A stretch of 64,000 nucleotides of DNA from Cristatella mucedo (Eukaryota; Bryozoa; Phylactolaemata; Cristatellidae): positions 964,001-1,028,000 of the forward strand of contig WPIO01000062.1 of assembly GCA_009760855.2 (NCBI GenBank), read 5' to 3'. The position numbers and the translations under genes are program-made. Below, in pieces: positions 46,978 through 59,800 of this stretch. The notes beneath the pieces are model-generated. The model was not told where the DNA came from. It did no database searches and was given only the letters and a program-made list of their open reading frames with translations. Within the stretch, counting starts at the first letter, position 1. Each line of letters opens with the position of its first letter.

Positions 46978-47699
46978 CAAACGCATATGAGCTAAAAATC
47001 AAAGAGACCTTTCATGTAGAGGCTCAGGTTTCTAATCACTGGCAGAGGCGATACTCAACAGACCAGAATGGAGAGTATGACCTATCTGGTTCGCTTGAAT
47101 TGAGGTGTTGACCGAGCGCCGGGAAAAGGACGGATTTTTGGCCTGTGGGAGCGGTCGGTCGGTCGGCTACGACGAGGGCTTTTCATTCAACAGATCTCAA
47201 GACCCATTTTGGCCTGCTACCAAATTTTCACAGGAATATACAGATTAATTAAAGTGGCGTTGTTGTATAAGCATGATAAGTAGTTCTAAAGGCACACACA
47301 GTCAGCTGCAGCTTGAGTCAAAATTACCACCAGCGTTAGTCTCAGATCAGCAGCACAGGACTATTCAGCAGCCGTGTAACTGGCAGTCGGACGCTAAGGT
47401 TTTATTTAGTTTTGGTTCGCATAATAATATTATCCTGTATATATTTTCACCGTGGGCGAATACTAAAATTGATGGCATTCAACAAGCAGACTCAACAAGA
47501 AAGACGTGGGACCGAAGATTGAGTATTTAATCCACACCCACTTCCGGTAGAGCTGTGGCCCCGCCTACAGTTGCTGTTTCCTACCACACTAGTAATTAAA
47601 AAAGAAATATAGCCACTTACTTTTCAAAAATTAAAATTGAATTTTAATCTATTGCATTCATAGTTGAACTGTAGTTAGCTAAGAGGATCGACAATATTC
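46978..47699. other. DAW1 upstream region
   Basis: No repeat or coding recognised except short GGTC repeats near 47153. May include DAW1 promoter sequence. Confidence 0.4.
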
Positions 47700-47775
47700 C
47701 GCAGGTTTCATTGATCTGATCCTAAGGTGCCATAACGAGCGGTCGCTCGGCACGCCCCGTTGCTACCGGCTTGAA
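47700..47775 (+). promoter_or_regulatory. Proximal DAW1 5' region
   Basis: A short GC-rich stretch before the ATG with an RFX half-site-like GTTGCTACC at 47759-47767. No TATA box. The transcription start is unknown. Confidence 0.3.
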
Positions 47776-47815
47776 ATGAAGCTTAAGCGCTTCCTCTTGA
47801 GATATTATCCTCCAG
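47776..47815 (+). CDS. DAW1: DAW1 exon 1
   Basis: Thirteen codons plus one base: [13 protein letters not shown], then G split across the donor GTAAGC. This leader is characteristic of DAW1, so this ATG is the likely start. Confidence 0.95.
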
Positions 47816-50800
47816 GTAAGCTAAAAATGTTTTTCTTCCACATTATTTTATATTTTTAGTTCCGAATATAAATGCGGAAGGTGGATTCTAGGCTCTGGCT
47901 TGTGGGAGGCTAGCGTTCTTAGCAACCTGTTAATTCTCATCAGCAGTTGCGGCCGGTGAGGATTTGTCATGCCAACCTTCCAGATCGGGGTAGCATAGGG
48001 AAGATTCAAAATGATAAATTTGAACTTCTGTGATGATTTTCATACAATCCTTAACAAGCTTATTAAATCTTCGTAGTGCAGAGTCTTCGAATGTAGCTAC
48101 CCGCATTCAAAACTGCTGCAGACGTGGATATACCGAGCTACATCTGAACATGTACCGCGAAAGAAGAAAGTGAAAATGTCTAGATATTTTTATCGCCATG
48201 AATTTTAAAGTTCTACTGAGGAGATTGGCAGCGTCTCGGTATAGCAGCGTTGAATCATCAGACCGTCGAAAACACTTTGGCCTGCCTGCATGAGCCTCTG
48301 AAACTAACGTTACTGGGACTGGGGGGATTGGCATGGGAAGTCACTTGGACTGCTTCTTCTTTCCTAATAGGTTCGTTTATACAGATCGCTAATTTCATTA
48401 ATGCTTTGCTTGTACCTTACCATACCAGTCACCGGTACTCCTCACTTTTCATGTACCTAAATGAACGATTTGATGAAGAAACGGTACAGTTGTTCGCGAA
48501 GATGTTCCAGCAGCACATTTAATTTGCATTGGAGTATTGAATAACTCCCTGGTCCACAATCGTCAACGTCGGCTAAGGTGTATCAGTCCCTTGGCTTGTC
48601 ACGTGGGCTGCCACCATTACGAACTACCGATATGTAGTGATCGACACAAGGCTACCTTTCGCCAGAATTAGGCCGCATCCACTTTACGCGGGCTTATATC
48701 TGCACGCTGGTGTGCGGGACCTTTGCTTTAATTTCAAGAATTAGTGACGTCTCGGGGTCCGCCTTGGGATTCGGAGGACCAGTGCGTCCGAAGAGCTGGC
48801 TCCAAAAAGCTCACACGTTCGTCGATCGACGTGGGCAAAGCTGCGCGCACGTAGGTTGCACCAAAAATGCATTTGAGAGACGAAAGACCGTACGAAAGAC
48901 AAAGTCTATGCACTGTTCCAATAAAACTCGCTTGGTGAGAGCGGGTTCGATCGAGGTCGCAATCGATAGCTTCAAGGGGAGGATAACACCCTGGAATGGA
49001 CTGGAAGTTCGGAGCGAGCACTGCCGACGATAGCGTGACCGGCGCTAATGGCTGACCCGGGTGAGGAACTGGCCGAAACGGGTAGCTGCATAGCTGTTCA
49101 GGGCGTGGCAGCTGACCCGTCTAGTCTAACATAGCGAGAAAGGGAGCCCTGGCAAGGCCTATGCGCCACATAATGCCTCATAACGCTAGATCGTTTGTAC
49201 CTGAGCTACCCCTGGGTGAAAATATCGTAAAGGTTTTGCTGTCAGCGTGGATTATCGAGCTTCGATACGACGCATCGATTCAGATGAGTACCTTCTGAAT
49301 GCTAGGGCGATGACGTCCCTCATGTTATTGCAAGTCATAACAACTCGTGTATTCATTCATAGCGGTTGTTGGATGTCGCAGTTACGAGTTTTCTGTGTTT
49401 CCTGCTCAAACATTTTGTTTAAAAGTCGACTCAAAATAAGTGGACGTTATGTGTTTGACGACTATTTATGTTCCGAGAAATTCTTATGTTTATGCCATGG
49501 AAGTGGTTATCTGCTTTTGGGTCGCGATCTGGCCCTTAACAAGTAGTGTTTAGAGGTCAGTATTACTCATGTCTTGCTCGTGTCCTGCTCCGGTCTTCAT
49601 TCTGTGAGAAAGTTTACACAGCTGTGATGTAATGTATCTCCGTCAGTAACTCCACAAAGTCATAAAGACCATGTGGGTGTTACGCAGGAGAGTTTTATAT
49701 AGCGCACTCACAGCTTAAGCGACTTTCGGTACGCATTCGTGATGGCACACTAGTTAAGGTGGTTGCTTTTCACGACCTCGGGACCGAGGTCATGGGTTCG
49801 AATCCAGCAGTGGGTGATTCTGTATTGCTGCTGCAAGCGGCGGTGATAGCCGTCAAGGCTCTTCTGTCACTATACAAAAGAGGCTGTTAAATCAGCTAGC
49901 ATCTATTCATTTATTTACGGTCAGCTTTTCTTCTGTTTTGCTTCCTACAGGTACAGTAGTCGCTGTACTTACTCCTACCGTACTTGCTCCATCCCCACAG
50001 AGGTCATCAGAAAATTGCTTTGTTAGAGAGGTAGGCTATGGGCTGCTGTCATGCAACTCCCGATTAATTTTAACCTTCTGCTTTTACCTTTTTCGACCGC
50101 TGCCTCATAAGTTGATTCCTTTGTGAAGAGTTCATGGTGTCCCATAAACAAAGACTCTCTTGGAACTCATCGAGGATTTCTCTGGCCATGTCAACCGACA
50201 CGCCATTCTATCATAGTAAGATTTGAGTTTTTAGACGAAAGGCATACATGACTCCAGAAAGGTGCAGCAAGTCAACAAACGATCTTGCTCCACTATGAGA
50301 GAGGCTTGGTGAACGATAGCCGTAAGCCGTATTTCAACCAAGCCGGCTCGTGCTACCGGGGAGAAGCGATCCGCTCTTGCATCAATCAATTGGCTGCTTG
50401 ATTGAGCTCTCGGAAACGCTGTGCAGCGAGCTGATTTAACAGTCTCTTTTTGTGTAGCGGCAGAAGAGATTTAAAGGCTGTCACCAGCGTTTGCAGTGGC
50501 AACAAAGGATCACCCACCTCAGGATTCGAACCCATAACCTCAGGACCTTGGTCGTGAAGAGCAACCGCCTTACCAAGTGGGGTATCGCGGCTTTGGTTCC
50601 GCCTTGACGCAGAGCCGTTGGGCTAAGCTATTTTTCATAGCATTGCTTCTCGCTTGAGCACTGTTGGGCTGAAAATGGGATTGTTCAATGTTATTTGAGG
50701 AGGGGCTAACTGGTATACGATCTCGAGATTATAAGTAAAACAGTCCATGTTCAACTTTCCGGTGGTTTTTCGTTTAAACGGGAGGTCCTGGTGAAGTATA

Positions 50801-53800
50801 TCTGGACTGGGTACAATCAAGACATTTAAAAATGTATGTCTGAGGCTCCGATTCAGCCAACAGTATCTACAACTGAAAGCAGGACATGCTGAGAAATTGC
50901 TTTGTTTTGATAATATAAAGCTTTTATGTTAGAGAATATCGTGCTTCTGCAAGCTGGAGAATGTATTCTTAAGATCGGATCTAAACGGTTAGGCAGTATG
51001 GTTCGGTTACAGAAACTTTAGCGTACCATTCCAGGAGCCGCAAAATCCCCTACGCCGAGGCTTAAAAGAGTACAACAGAATATTTTAAGTATACTTCAAC
51101 ACTCCATTACTTAAGAGAGGAGTTTCGCTGCAAAAACACAGCAGCTTTTGAATTGCGAAGGCCATGGGCCCTGACTGTAAGATGTTCTTAATGAAAGGTC
51201 TTTAAAATTAGAAATATCCAACGAAAGAAATGAAACTAAAAGTAAGGAGAGCACTAGTTATCACAAAGAAGGAAAGAACGAAAGTAACAATGAAGAACGG
51301 GAGACAAAAGTAGGAAAAGGATAAAAGGAAGGGAAATATAAAATGGTGAGTGTGAGCATACAAAAATAAAAAAATTAGTTAGAGAACAAAAAGAAAAAAG
51401 CACGAATGAGTAGAAGGGTTCAATAATGTAGCGATTATGCGTGAAGACGTAACACGGCGAGATATAAACTGCGAGTCCAAAAAATGCGATGATATCGGCT
51501 TCATTTACAGCTACCATTGCGGAAATTGGATTCAGTTTTCATGCAGCTAGGATCATTTCTACTAATCTTGCTAAACTTAAGAGCTTATGCTCTTTAAGAA
51601 TGGTTGCTTGGATGTATTTTAAGAAGAAGTTGGTATTCAAGTTTATCACCGGGAGCATATTCGCATGCGGTGCAGATATAGTTTCTGAATCGTGCCATGT
51701 CTTCTAATTGTTATGGATATCTTCGGTATTAGATATGCAGTGTTGACTGAGCGAAATCGTACGCAACATCTCCCGAACAATCAGGTAGTGTTCTGGATAA
51801 AGACGGATTTTATTTGCTTGCCAATACAGTTATGCCGATGCGTTATGTTTCACTTTTTCTTGCCAACTGCATCTTACACCTCGCCATACTCTATCCACAT
51901 GCCAAAACTGATCTGAAGCTTGTAATTTTTGCATTATCTTCTTGACAGGTATAATTTTGGAGTATGAACAAGGAGGAAGCCTCAAGCAGAAAACAATTGA
52001 TCTCCTTGATCTAAAACCAGAGTAAGTTAGCCTCTCATTTGTACATTAAGCTCAGCCGATTAATCGAAATCCACGTACACATTTAACCAGGGGTGGGGCT
52101 GTGCAGATGCTCGACGAACATAATGTGAGTCACGTAGGTTTGTACAATGTGACTCACTGTTTGTCTTCGGCGTCAGAGGACCTTACTTCTGCTTCTGACT
52201 GAAGAGGCGTACTTTCCAATTGGTTGTTAGCAAAGAAAGAAGGCAGTGCTCTAGTAATAGCGACGGATTCCTGCTTTCGGCTTAGCTGTATTTAAATTGA
52301 ACGGAGCTCTGGTGATTTGCTCACAGTTAAACTGCAGTTACACTTGCTTGCATTAAAGGAGCAAATATTTGAACTACAGGGTATGTCGCACAGAGAATAG
52401 CTAAAGTACAAACGCCCTGCCTCATTCAAGTCAGTGGGTTTCAGCTTAATAGCTGTATATTAGCCTAATTCAAGGATCTTGTGGGCACGATTGCATTTTC
52501 AGGCATCATGGACGCTCTTTTGGTTCAATAAAAAAAATCTCTGATCATTATGGAAGTGCTCTAATAGAGCTGTTATGGGTACCAAGAAAATACAAATATA
52601 CTGAATGTCTGTTTGGTTACAGAGTGACCAAGGTTGCAATGGGTATTAACAATATTAATAATAATACATTTGCTATAGCGCCTTCACATAAACCAATCTC
52701 TTTCTAGGTACTTCACATTTGCTGCAAAGGAAGCGTGATCGATGGTTAGTGGTAACATGCTTTATGACAACAGCGTGGCATGCTTAGAGGTTATATGCAC
52801 AAGGTTAGTATGCTAATATGGTTAGCTGCAGTGTGTCAGCACGCATAAGCACACAAAAGACGAATCACACGGACCCACTAAATACTGTGATCAATAGACA
52901 CGTTTTTAGTTTCTTTTTAAATATGGTCAAGTTAGGGGATGTCGTGATGCAAGTCGGAAGTGAGTTTTAGACTTTGGAAGCATGCGAACTAAAGGCGCAG
53001 TCTCCAAAGGATTTAAGGTTCGTACAAGGTACAGGAAAATTATTTGAGTCAGAAAAGTGAGTGGTACGATACTTAGCGTTGTGGGGGGAGCAGATCTGAC
53101 TGGTAGGCTGGAGCCAAAGAATGAAGAGACCTAAAAGTGATAGACAGAATGTTGAAGTTGATGTGCTGCTTGACTGGGAGCTAGTGCAGGTCGGCAGGAA
53201 GTGGTGTGATGTGGCAACATCTGCGCCCACGACAGACAAGCCTAGCTGCAGAGTTTTGCAGCAACTGTAAGGCGCCTGATTACACAGGCATGTAGGTACT
53301 AGCAAGCAGTGAGTTACAGAAGTCGAGGGGGATGTCACAAATGCATGGACCAATTTAGATGTAGTATTCCTGCCTAAGCAAGCCCGAATTTTAGCAGTGT
53401 TATGTAGCTGAAATTAGGCAGCCTTGACTGTGGAGCTGATGTGGTCGTCTAATGAAAGGTCTCTTTGGAACAGGACATCTTGATTTCGTGCAGATTTAAC
53501 AGGAGATATGTTGCCAGAGCCGATTTTCAGAGCTAGCCTTTCCAATTTCAGAATCACACTTGGTTTGCCCATAACTAGTAAGTTAGTTTTATCATCGTTT
53601 ATTTTAAGAAAATTTGCTGCCATCCATACGCAGATGTCATCAATACATGCAGCAAGGGAGTTGAGAGAATTTGACATGCTTGAGGGCTGAGAGGTATCAA
53701 AGCAAAGGTATAATTGAGTGTCATCTGCATAGAATTAAAAGCCTAGGTTGTGCCTGTGTACCTAATGATCTACTAAGACATGTATCAAGAAAAGCAACAA

Positions 53801-56800
53801 GTACAATTTTCATGCGAACTATGGCTATTGATTGAAAAATTGCTGCATAAAAGTTGCAAACCGTTCTAACGGCATCAGAAATATTTTCATATTTCTTTTA
53901 AAGACTGATGTAAGTATTTTGAATTGAATCTGTTGATCAATTGGCAGCCATTTTTGATTAGTAAAGCATTAGATTGATCTTTGCTTCTCCTGGGTCGACC
54001 ACCCCAAGTAGAAACAAATAGCCAAACCATTTTTGGGCACATCAAGCTTAAATTGGTAGTTAATAATCTTGATGTCACCAGCACACCACTGATCTGCTCA
54101 CTTGCTGGTTTTTAATGATAATAATAATGCACTTGATAAAGCGCCCTCAGAGAACTCAATCTCTTTCTAGGCACTTTACATTTGCTGCAAAGGAAACGCG
54201 ATTGAATGCTGAGTAATATCATGCTTGATAAACAACATGAATAACATGGTTAGGGTTGACGTGCACAGGGTCAGCATGCAAATGTGGTTAGTGGCAGCAT
54301 GCACAGTGTCAGCACACATTAGCACATGAAGGACGAATCACTGGGACCCACTAACTGCTGTCCTAAATAGGTGTGTTTTTAAGTTCTTTTTAAATGTGGT
54401 CAAGTCAGGGGATATTCTGGCGCAAGTAGGGAGTGAATTACAGGCTTTGGGAGCATACGAGCTAAATGCACGGTCTCCAAAGAATTTGAAGTTTGTACGA
54501 GGTATTGGTAGACTGTTGGATTCCGAAAAGCGGGTGGTACGATACTTGGCCTGGTGGGGGAGTAGATCTGAGAGATAGGCTGATGCCAAAGAATGAAGTG
54601 ACCTAAATGTGAGCGACAAAACCTTGAAGTCGATCCATTGCTTGACTGGTAGCCAGTGCAGGTCGGCAAGAAGTAGTGTAATGTGGCAACTGCGACGCTC
54701 ACGACAGACAAGCCTAGCTGCGGAGTTTTGTACCAGCTGTAATCGCCTGATTGCACATGCCGGTAGGCCAGCAAGCAGTGAGTTACAGAAGTCAAGACGG
54801 GATTTCGCAAATGCACGGACCAACTTACGTGTTATTCTTATCTAAACAAGCCCGAATTTGAGCAATTTTATGTTTTTGCTCACTTCAGGGCCGATCCCGA
54901 AGCACCGAGTTGCCCCACTGCTGGCTCCTCCGTGAATGCACTGAAAGCATCGCTTTAACGATTGAACCACATAGACCCTCACCCACACTTACAAACTGTT
55001 TCTACTGAAGACCTGTAAAGTGACTTTGAAGCAGTCACAGTAAACATGGATTTCAATGGGTCAGTTGGCATTGGTCTTGTGACTTTAACTTTTATAAGTC
55101 AATTCCAGGTATTGTTACTCGATGCATGATAGCCTATAGCCTAATAATAATAATGGTAGCAGTGGTAGCAGCAGTGGCAGGAGCAGGAGCAGAAGCAGCT
55201 GTTATTACAGTTTTCGAGATATATTCTCCACAGATATAAACTCAGAAAGATTATAATTTAATGAAAATGAATGCTCATTTTAGGTAAATTAACATGCACT
55301 TTCTATCTCACTATTTGTACAAGAAATCAGACAGGTTAGAAAGTGCAAATAAAATCCAACGGGATATCAATATATCTGAAGCCAATCTGCACAAATGAGC
55401 TGGCCTGTGAGTATCAAATCTAGGACCACATGTTTTGAGCGATTAGAGCTCTAGTCTGAGACCACACAGCTCATTAATGTGCATTCATGGCCCACCCAAT
55501 ATCTATGTAGCATGAGCAAATCTTGAGCTACTAACATGAAATAGATCGACACATTGCGTACAATTAATTACTATTATATGCAAGGAGAATGTGTGTAGCT
55601 TAGTAGGACTTTGACAAGCACAGGACCAGATCTTGGGCCACAATTAAGCAGTGCAGTATAGCCATAGCCAAAGAATGAGCCTCGCGGGGGAGGGAAGTTG
55701 TGGACCCCGAATCTTACCAGGCGAGCCAAAGGGTAGCTGAGCCAAATAGTGAGCCCCCCCCCCGCCTCTGTGTAAGGCTTAAGGGAAGCTGTGACTCGAA
55801 AGTCCCGGTCCAATGCCTACTGATACCTGGTTCGAATAACACGGTCATTATATTAGCTAGCCTGGTTTTAAGGTCACCTTAATGTAATCCCCTTACTGGC
55901 TTGAAAATAAAATAAGTTATGAGGAATATATTATTTTAAGACCAATTACAGATCAATGGTAAGGAATATATTACTTTAATCACAATAATAGTGATAATAA
56001 AATATTTGTGCAAAACCATGAGAAAACTTAATATCTTTCTAGGCAATTTATATATGCTAAAAAGAAAGTATATGAATTGATTAGTTTCAAAATGTGCAAT
56101 TTCAGCAAGATCAAACATATAAAGGACAATTCACACAGTCCAATGTCATCAAGTCAGAAGATGACGTGATGTCAGCAGGTAGTGAGTTCCAGGCTTTATG
56201 AGCATAGGAACTGAAAGCACAGTCTCCAAAGAATTATAAGTTCTTAGAGGCTAAAAAAACCCGAGTCCAAAGATTTGGCGTTGCGATAAGAAACCTGACT
56301 CAGAAGTATTCAAGAATGGGTAGGTCAGAGCAAGAGAGTGGTGAAGGTTATGTCACTAAGAATGCTGAAATGTAATAATTTTCTCTTTAGGACTGATGTG
56401 GATGCACTGGTTAATGAAATTGCTCATAAAGAAATGCTTATCACCAGCTCGAAAGTGGACCAAGTACGAAAGCTCATTGGTAGGTTGCAAGAGAAGCTGT
56501 CAGCAGCCCAAGACACAAGCTTTTACTTGTTCAAAGTATTAAGGGCACATATACTACCACTCACCAACGTGGCTTTTAACAAGTCTGGTTCGAGGTAAGT
56601 GCTACAGCATAGCAGTCTGGTCATTGGTGGTTAAGGTTTCCGTACTAGTTGAAGCAACCTTGCAGCAGGTGGGAATATACATTTGACTATCAAAAGGCAT
56701 TACTTTACGTTGCAGCTTTATCACAGGCAGTTACGATCGTACATGTAAGGTGTGGGACACTGCATCAGGAGAAGAGATGCACACACTCGAAGGCCATCGC

Positions 56801-59800
56801 AATGTAGTCTATTCAATTTCATTCAATAATCCATATGGGTAATACTGCAGTGACTACCGTTGAATATGTAAAAACCCTCTACAAGTATTTTCGATCGCCA
56901 TTCAGCCACAACAATCCTGTTCGTTGTAGGGATAAGATTGTGACGGGCTCCTTCGACAAAACTGCCAAACTGTGGAGCTCGGAGAGCGGGAAATGCTACC
57001 ATACTTACAGAGGCCACACTGCGGAGATTGTAAGCCAACGAACGGAAGAGCTGCCCTGATCATATAGCAGTTATCTTTTCCCGATGCGTCTCTCATTGAA
57101 GCTATCACGTGCTGCACTTCCAGATTGAAAATCCCCATGCATACATTGTTGATGATTCTTTGTCTGATTACTGACAGCGAGGCTCTATCTTTGCCAGTAT
57201 GAGAGCCACTACAACATATAAGCCTGTGATTGCTTCAAGACTTGTGAACATTCCTGTCTGTGAGCTTTTAGGATGAAATCTACTGTAGAGCCATATCTAA
57301 TTGCTTATTGTGTTATGGTATTTACATGCATGGACTATCGCGGTTTACTCAATTGAAGCTCTGGTGCTAGTAAAGCCATCTGAGTTTGGCCGCCCCACCT
57401 GGCTTGGTGTCCACATATATTTTTCTATTTGAATATCGCGCAGGAAAGAATTGATTTAAAACTATTTGAAAAAATTCTGCAAATGTACTTTCGTGTGATT
57501 CATGCTGTCTGGCCGATAGGGTAATCTGGCTGCTGTTTACAAATGCGTAGTCATGTGCACTCAACTAACAATATACAATAATGATCTCTCATAAAGATCT
57601 CGTTAAGTAGAACTAGCCGCTTAAATAAAATCCCTACATAAGGTTCACCAGAGGTTAGCATCCTTTCAGTCCATGGATGATTGAGTTCAATTTCTTAGGC
57701 AGATGCCGTCAAATTGTCGATCTGCTTCCTGTCAGATAGCAATGACCCATGAGTTCATACATACCCACGGCTTCATACAAACTTAAGCCTCACCTCATGC
57801 TGTAGTTGTTAATTTTGGGTGTGCCTTGTCACTTTTGTTCCTAACTCTGGACCGAACACCAAATTTTTGTTGTTGTACTTTAAGCAATCGTATTTGCCAT
57901 ACAATTGCTTGAGAATTAAGTTTATATAATAATTATGATCCAAAAATAAATTATCTTTGATGCTGTAGGTTTGCTTGTCTTTCAATCCGCAAAGCACACT
58001 GGTGGCTACGGGAAGCATGGATGCAACAGCTAAGATATGGGACGTCGAGACTGGAAACGAGCTGTGCACATTAACGGTGAGCTTCGACTACACACATCTA
58101 CCTTTTAGAGCTAGTATAGCAAATGGCAAAAGCTTTGCATCTTTTCACCCTGCTCTTCTGCTTAAAGTCGCTTAGTTGTGCTTTTAACAAATCTCAAATC
58201 CATTGGAAATAGTGCTTTCAGTTAATATACTCCAAGACGTCTCGAAATCCTCTGACATGACAGCATCAAGCTAGAAGCTAGATACTTGTATGTCTGTTGC
58301 CGAATTTGATCTATCCATATGAACTGTTCTTTTTGTGCGTATGCTCGCTAAAAATTGTGTGTGTGCTATCGCTAATCAATTTATATGCTACATTTCTAGC
58401 ATGCATTAAGTGACTAGAAAACAATTTATTTCTCTTGAAGTAATGTACACATTTATTATTATTAAAGATGAATTGGTGAATAAAAAAATACCTGAAAATT
58501 CATCTGCACGATGGCTTAGTGCCAACTTTCACTTTAGTTTATTGGCTTGCTTGTCAGTAGTACAGCCAGTAGTTCCAAATTTTTGCCGTTCTTTTTAGGG
58601 TCACACGGCTGAAATAATTTCTCTTTCATTTAACACTGCGGGAACACACGTTATGACAGGCAGCTTCGACAACACGGTGGCTGTCTGGGACGTGAAAACT
58701 GGCAAGCGTGTATACACTCTGTCTGGCCATACTGCTGAGATAAGCAGCGCTCAGTTCAACTGGGACTGTTCGCTCATCGCCACTGGTAGCATGGACAAGA
58801 CCTGCAAGTTGTGGGACTTCAACCAGGGTAAGCCCTTAAAGTTGGGCATTGCTAATCAAACCGGATATTTAATCACAGGCATTTTGGCCGATCTGCAAGA
58901 GCTGCTATCCAAAAAAGGCATGCCAAAGTTTCTTGATAGTTGCTTGATCTACACCATACCGAGACCCGAATCTTAATTAAATTTTGATGCATTTAACATT
59001 CAGACGGCTCTGGCGTATGCTTACTTTTATAAATGCCAATTTGTGGGGAATAAAAACAATGCAAACGGCACGAGTATTACTAGCCATAGCAGCACTAATG
59101 CAGTTGGAGTCATATTGTTATGAGCCATAGCATCGGTGGCCCTTGTAAGTTTTGCACCCCAGCCTTTTCGGTGAGCTAGCACGTTGCTTTGAACCATTTT
59201 CTGTTTCGATTCATTCTATTTGCCTTGTTATTTTTTCATTTCATTATGCCTTGGTTTTATTATGCTATCACACAGGTTGCTGCATTGGAACTTTGAGAGG
59301 CCATGACGATGAGGTGTTGGATGTTGCCTTTGATTACACGGGCCAGTTCCTGCTGACAGCATCAGCAGACAGCACTGCACGTTGCTACAATGCACTTACA
59401 CACAATCTGGTATCTAAGATGGAGGGTCACCAGGGAGAAATCTCAAAGGTATTTTATTGCGTGGCTCTCAGTTTTCATTTCATGATCTTACAAGCAGTTA
59501 CAAGCAATGTCGTAAGAATCGTTCATATTAATGCTTCAGATCTGCTTCAACCCACAAGGCACAGCAGTGCTCACAGCAAGTTCAGACAAGACAGCTCGCT
59601 TGTGGAATCCTGAGACCGGGTCATGCAAGCAGATACTTGAAGGCCATTCTGACGAGATCTTTAGCTGTGCTTTCAACTATGAAGGAAACACAATCATCAC
59701 CGGTATGTATACATTGCCCGCGGGTCTTAGCCCAGGGGTAAGGCGCTCGCTCTACAGGACCCAGGTCGTGGGTATGAGTCCTGAAGCAGGCAGTTCTTTA

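Noticed and set aside
48710-49033. 107-residue plus frame in a CpG-containing part of DAW1 intron 1
   Set aside because: An equally long minus frame overlaps it and neither resembles a known protein.
49736-49830. tRNA gene suggested by box A and box B motifs
   Set aside because: The same head recurs attached to the SINE1 body in many copies, and a clean cloverleaf with anticodon arm is not evident.
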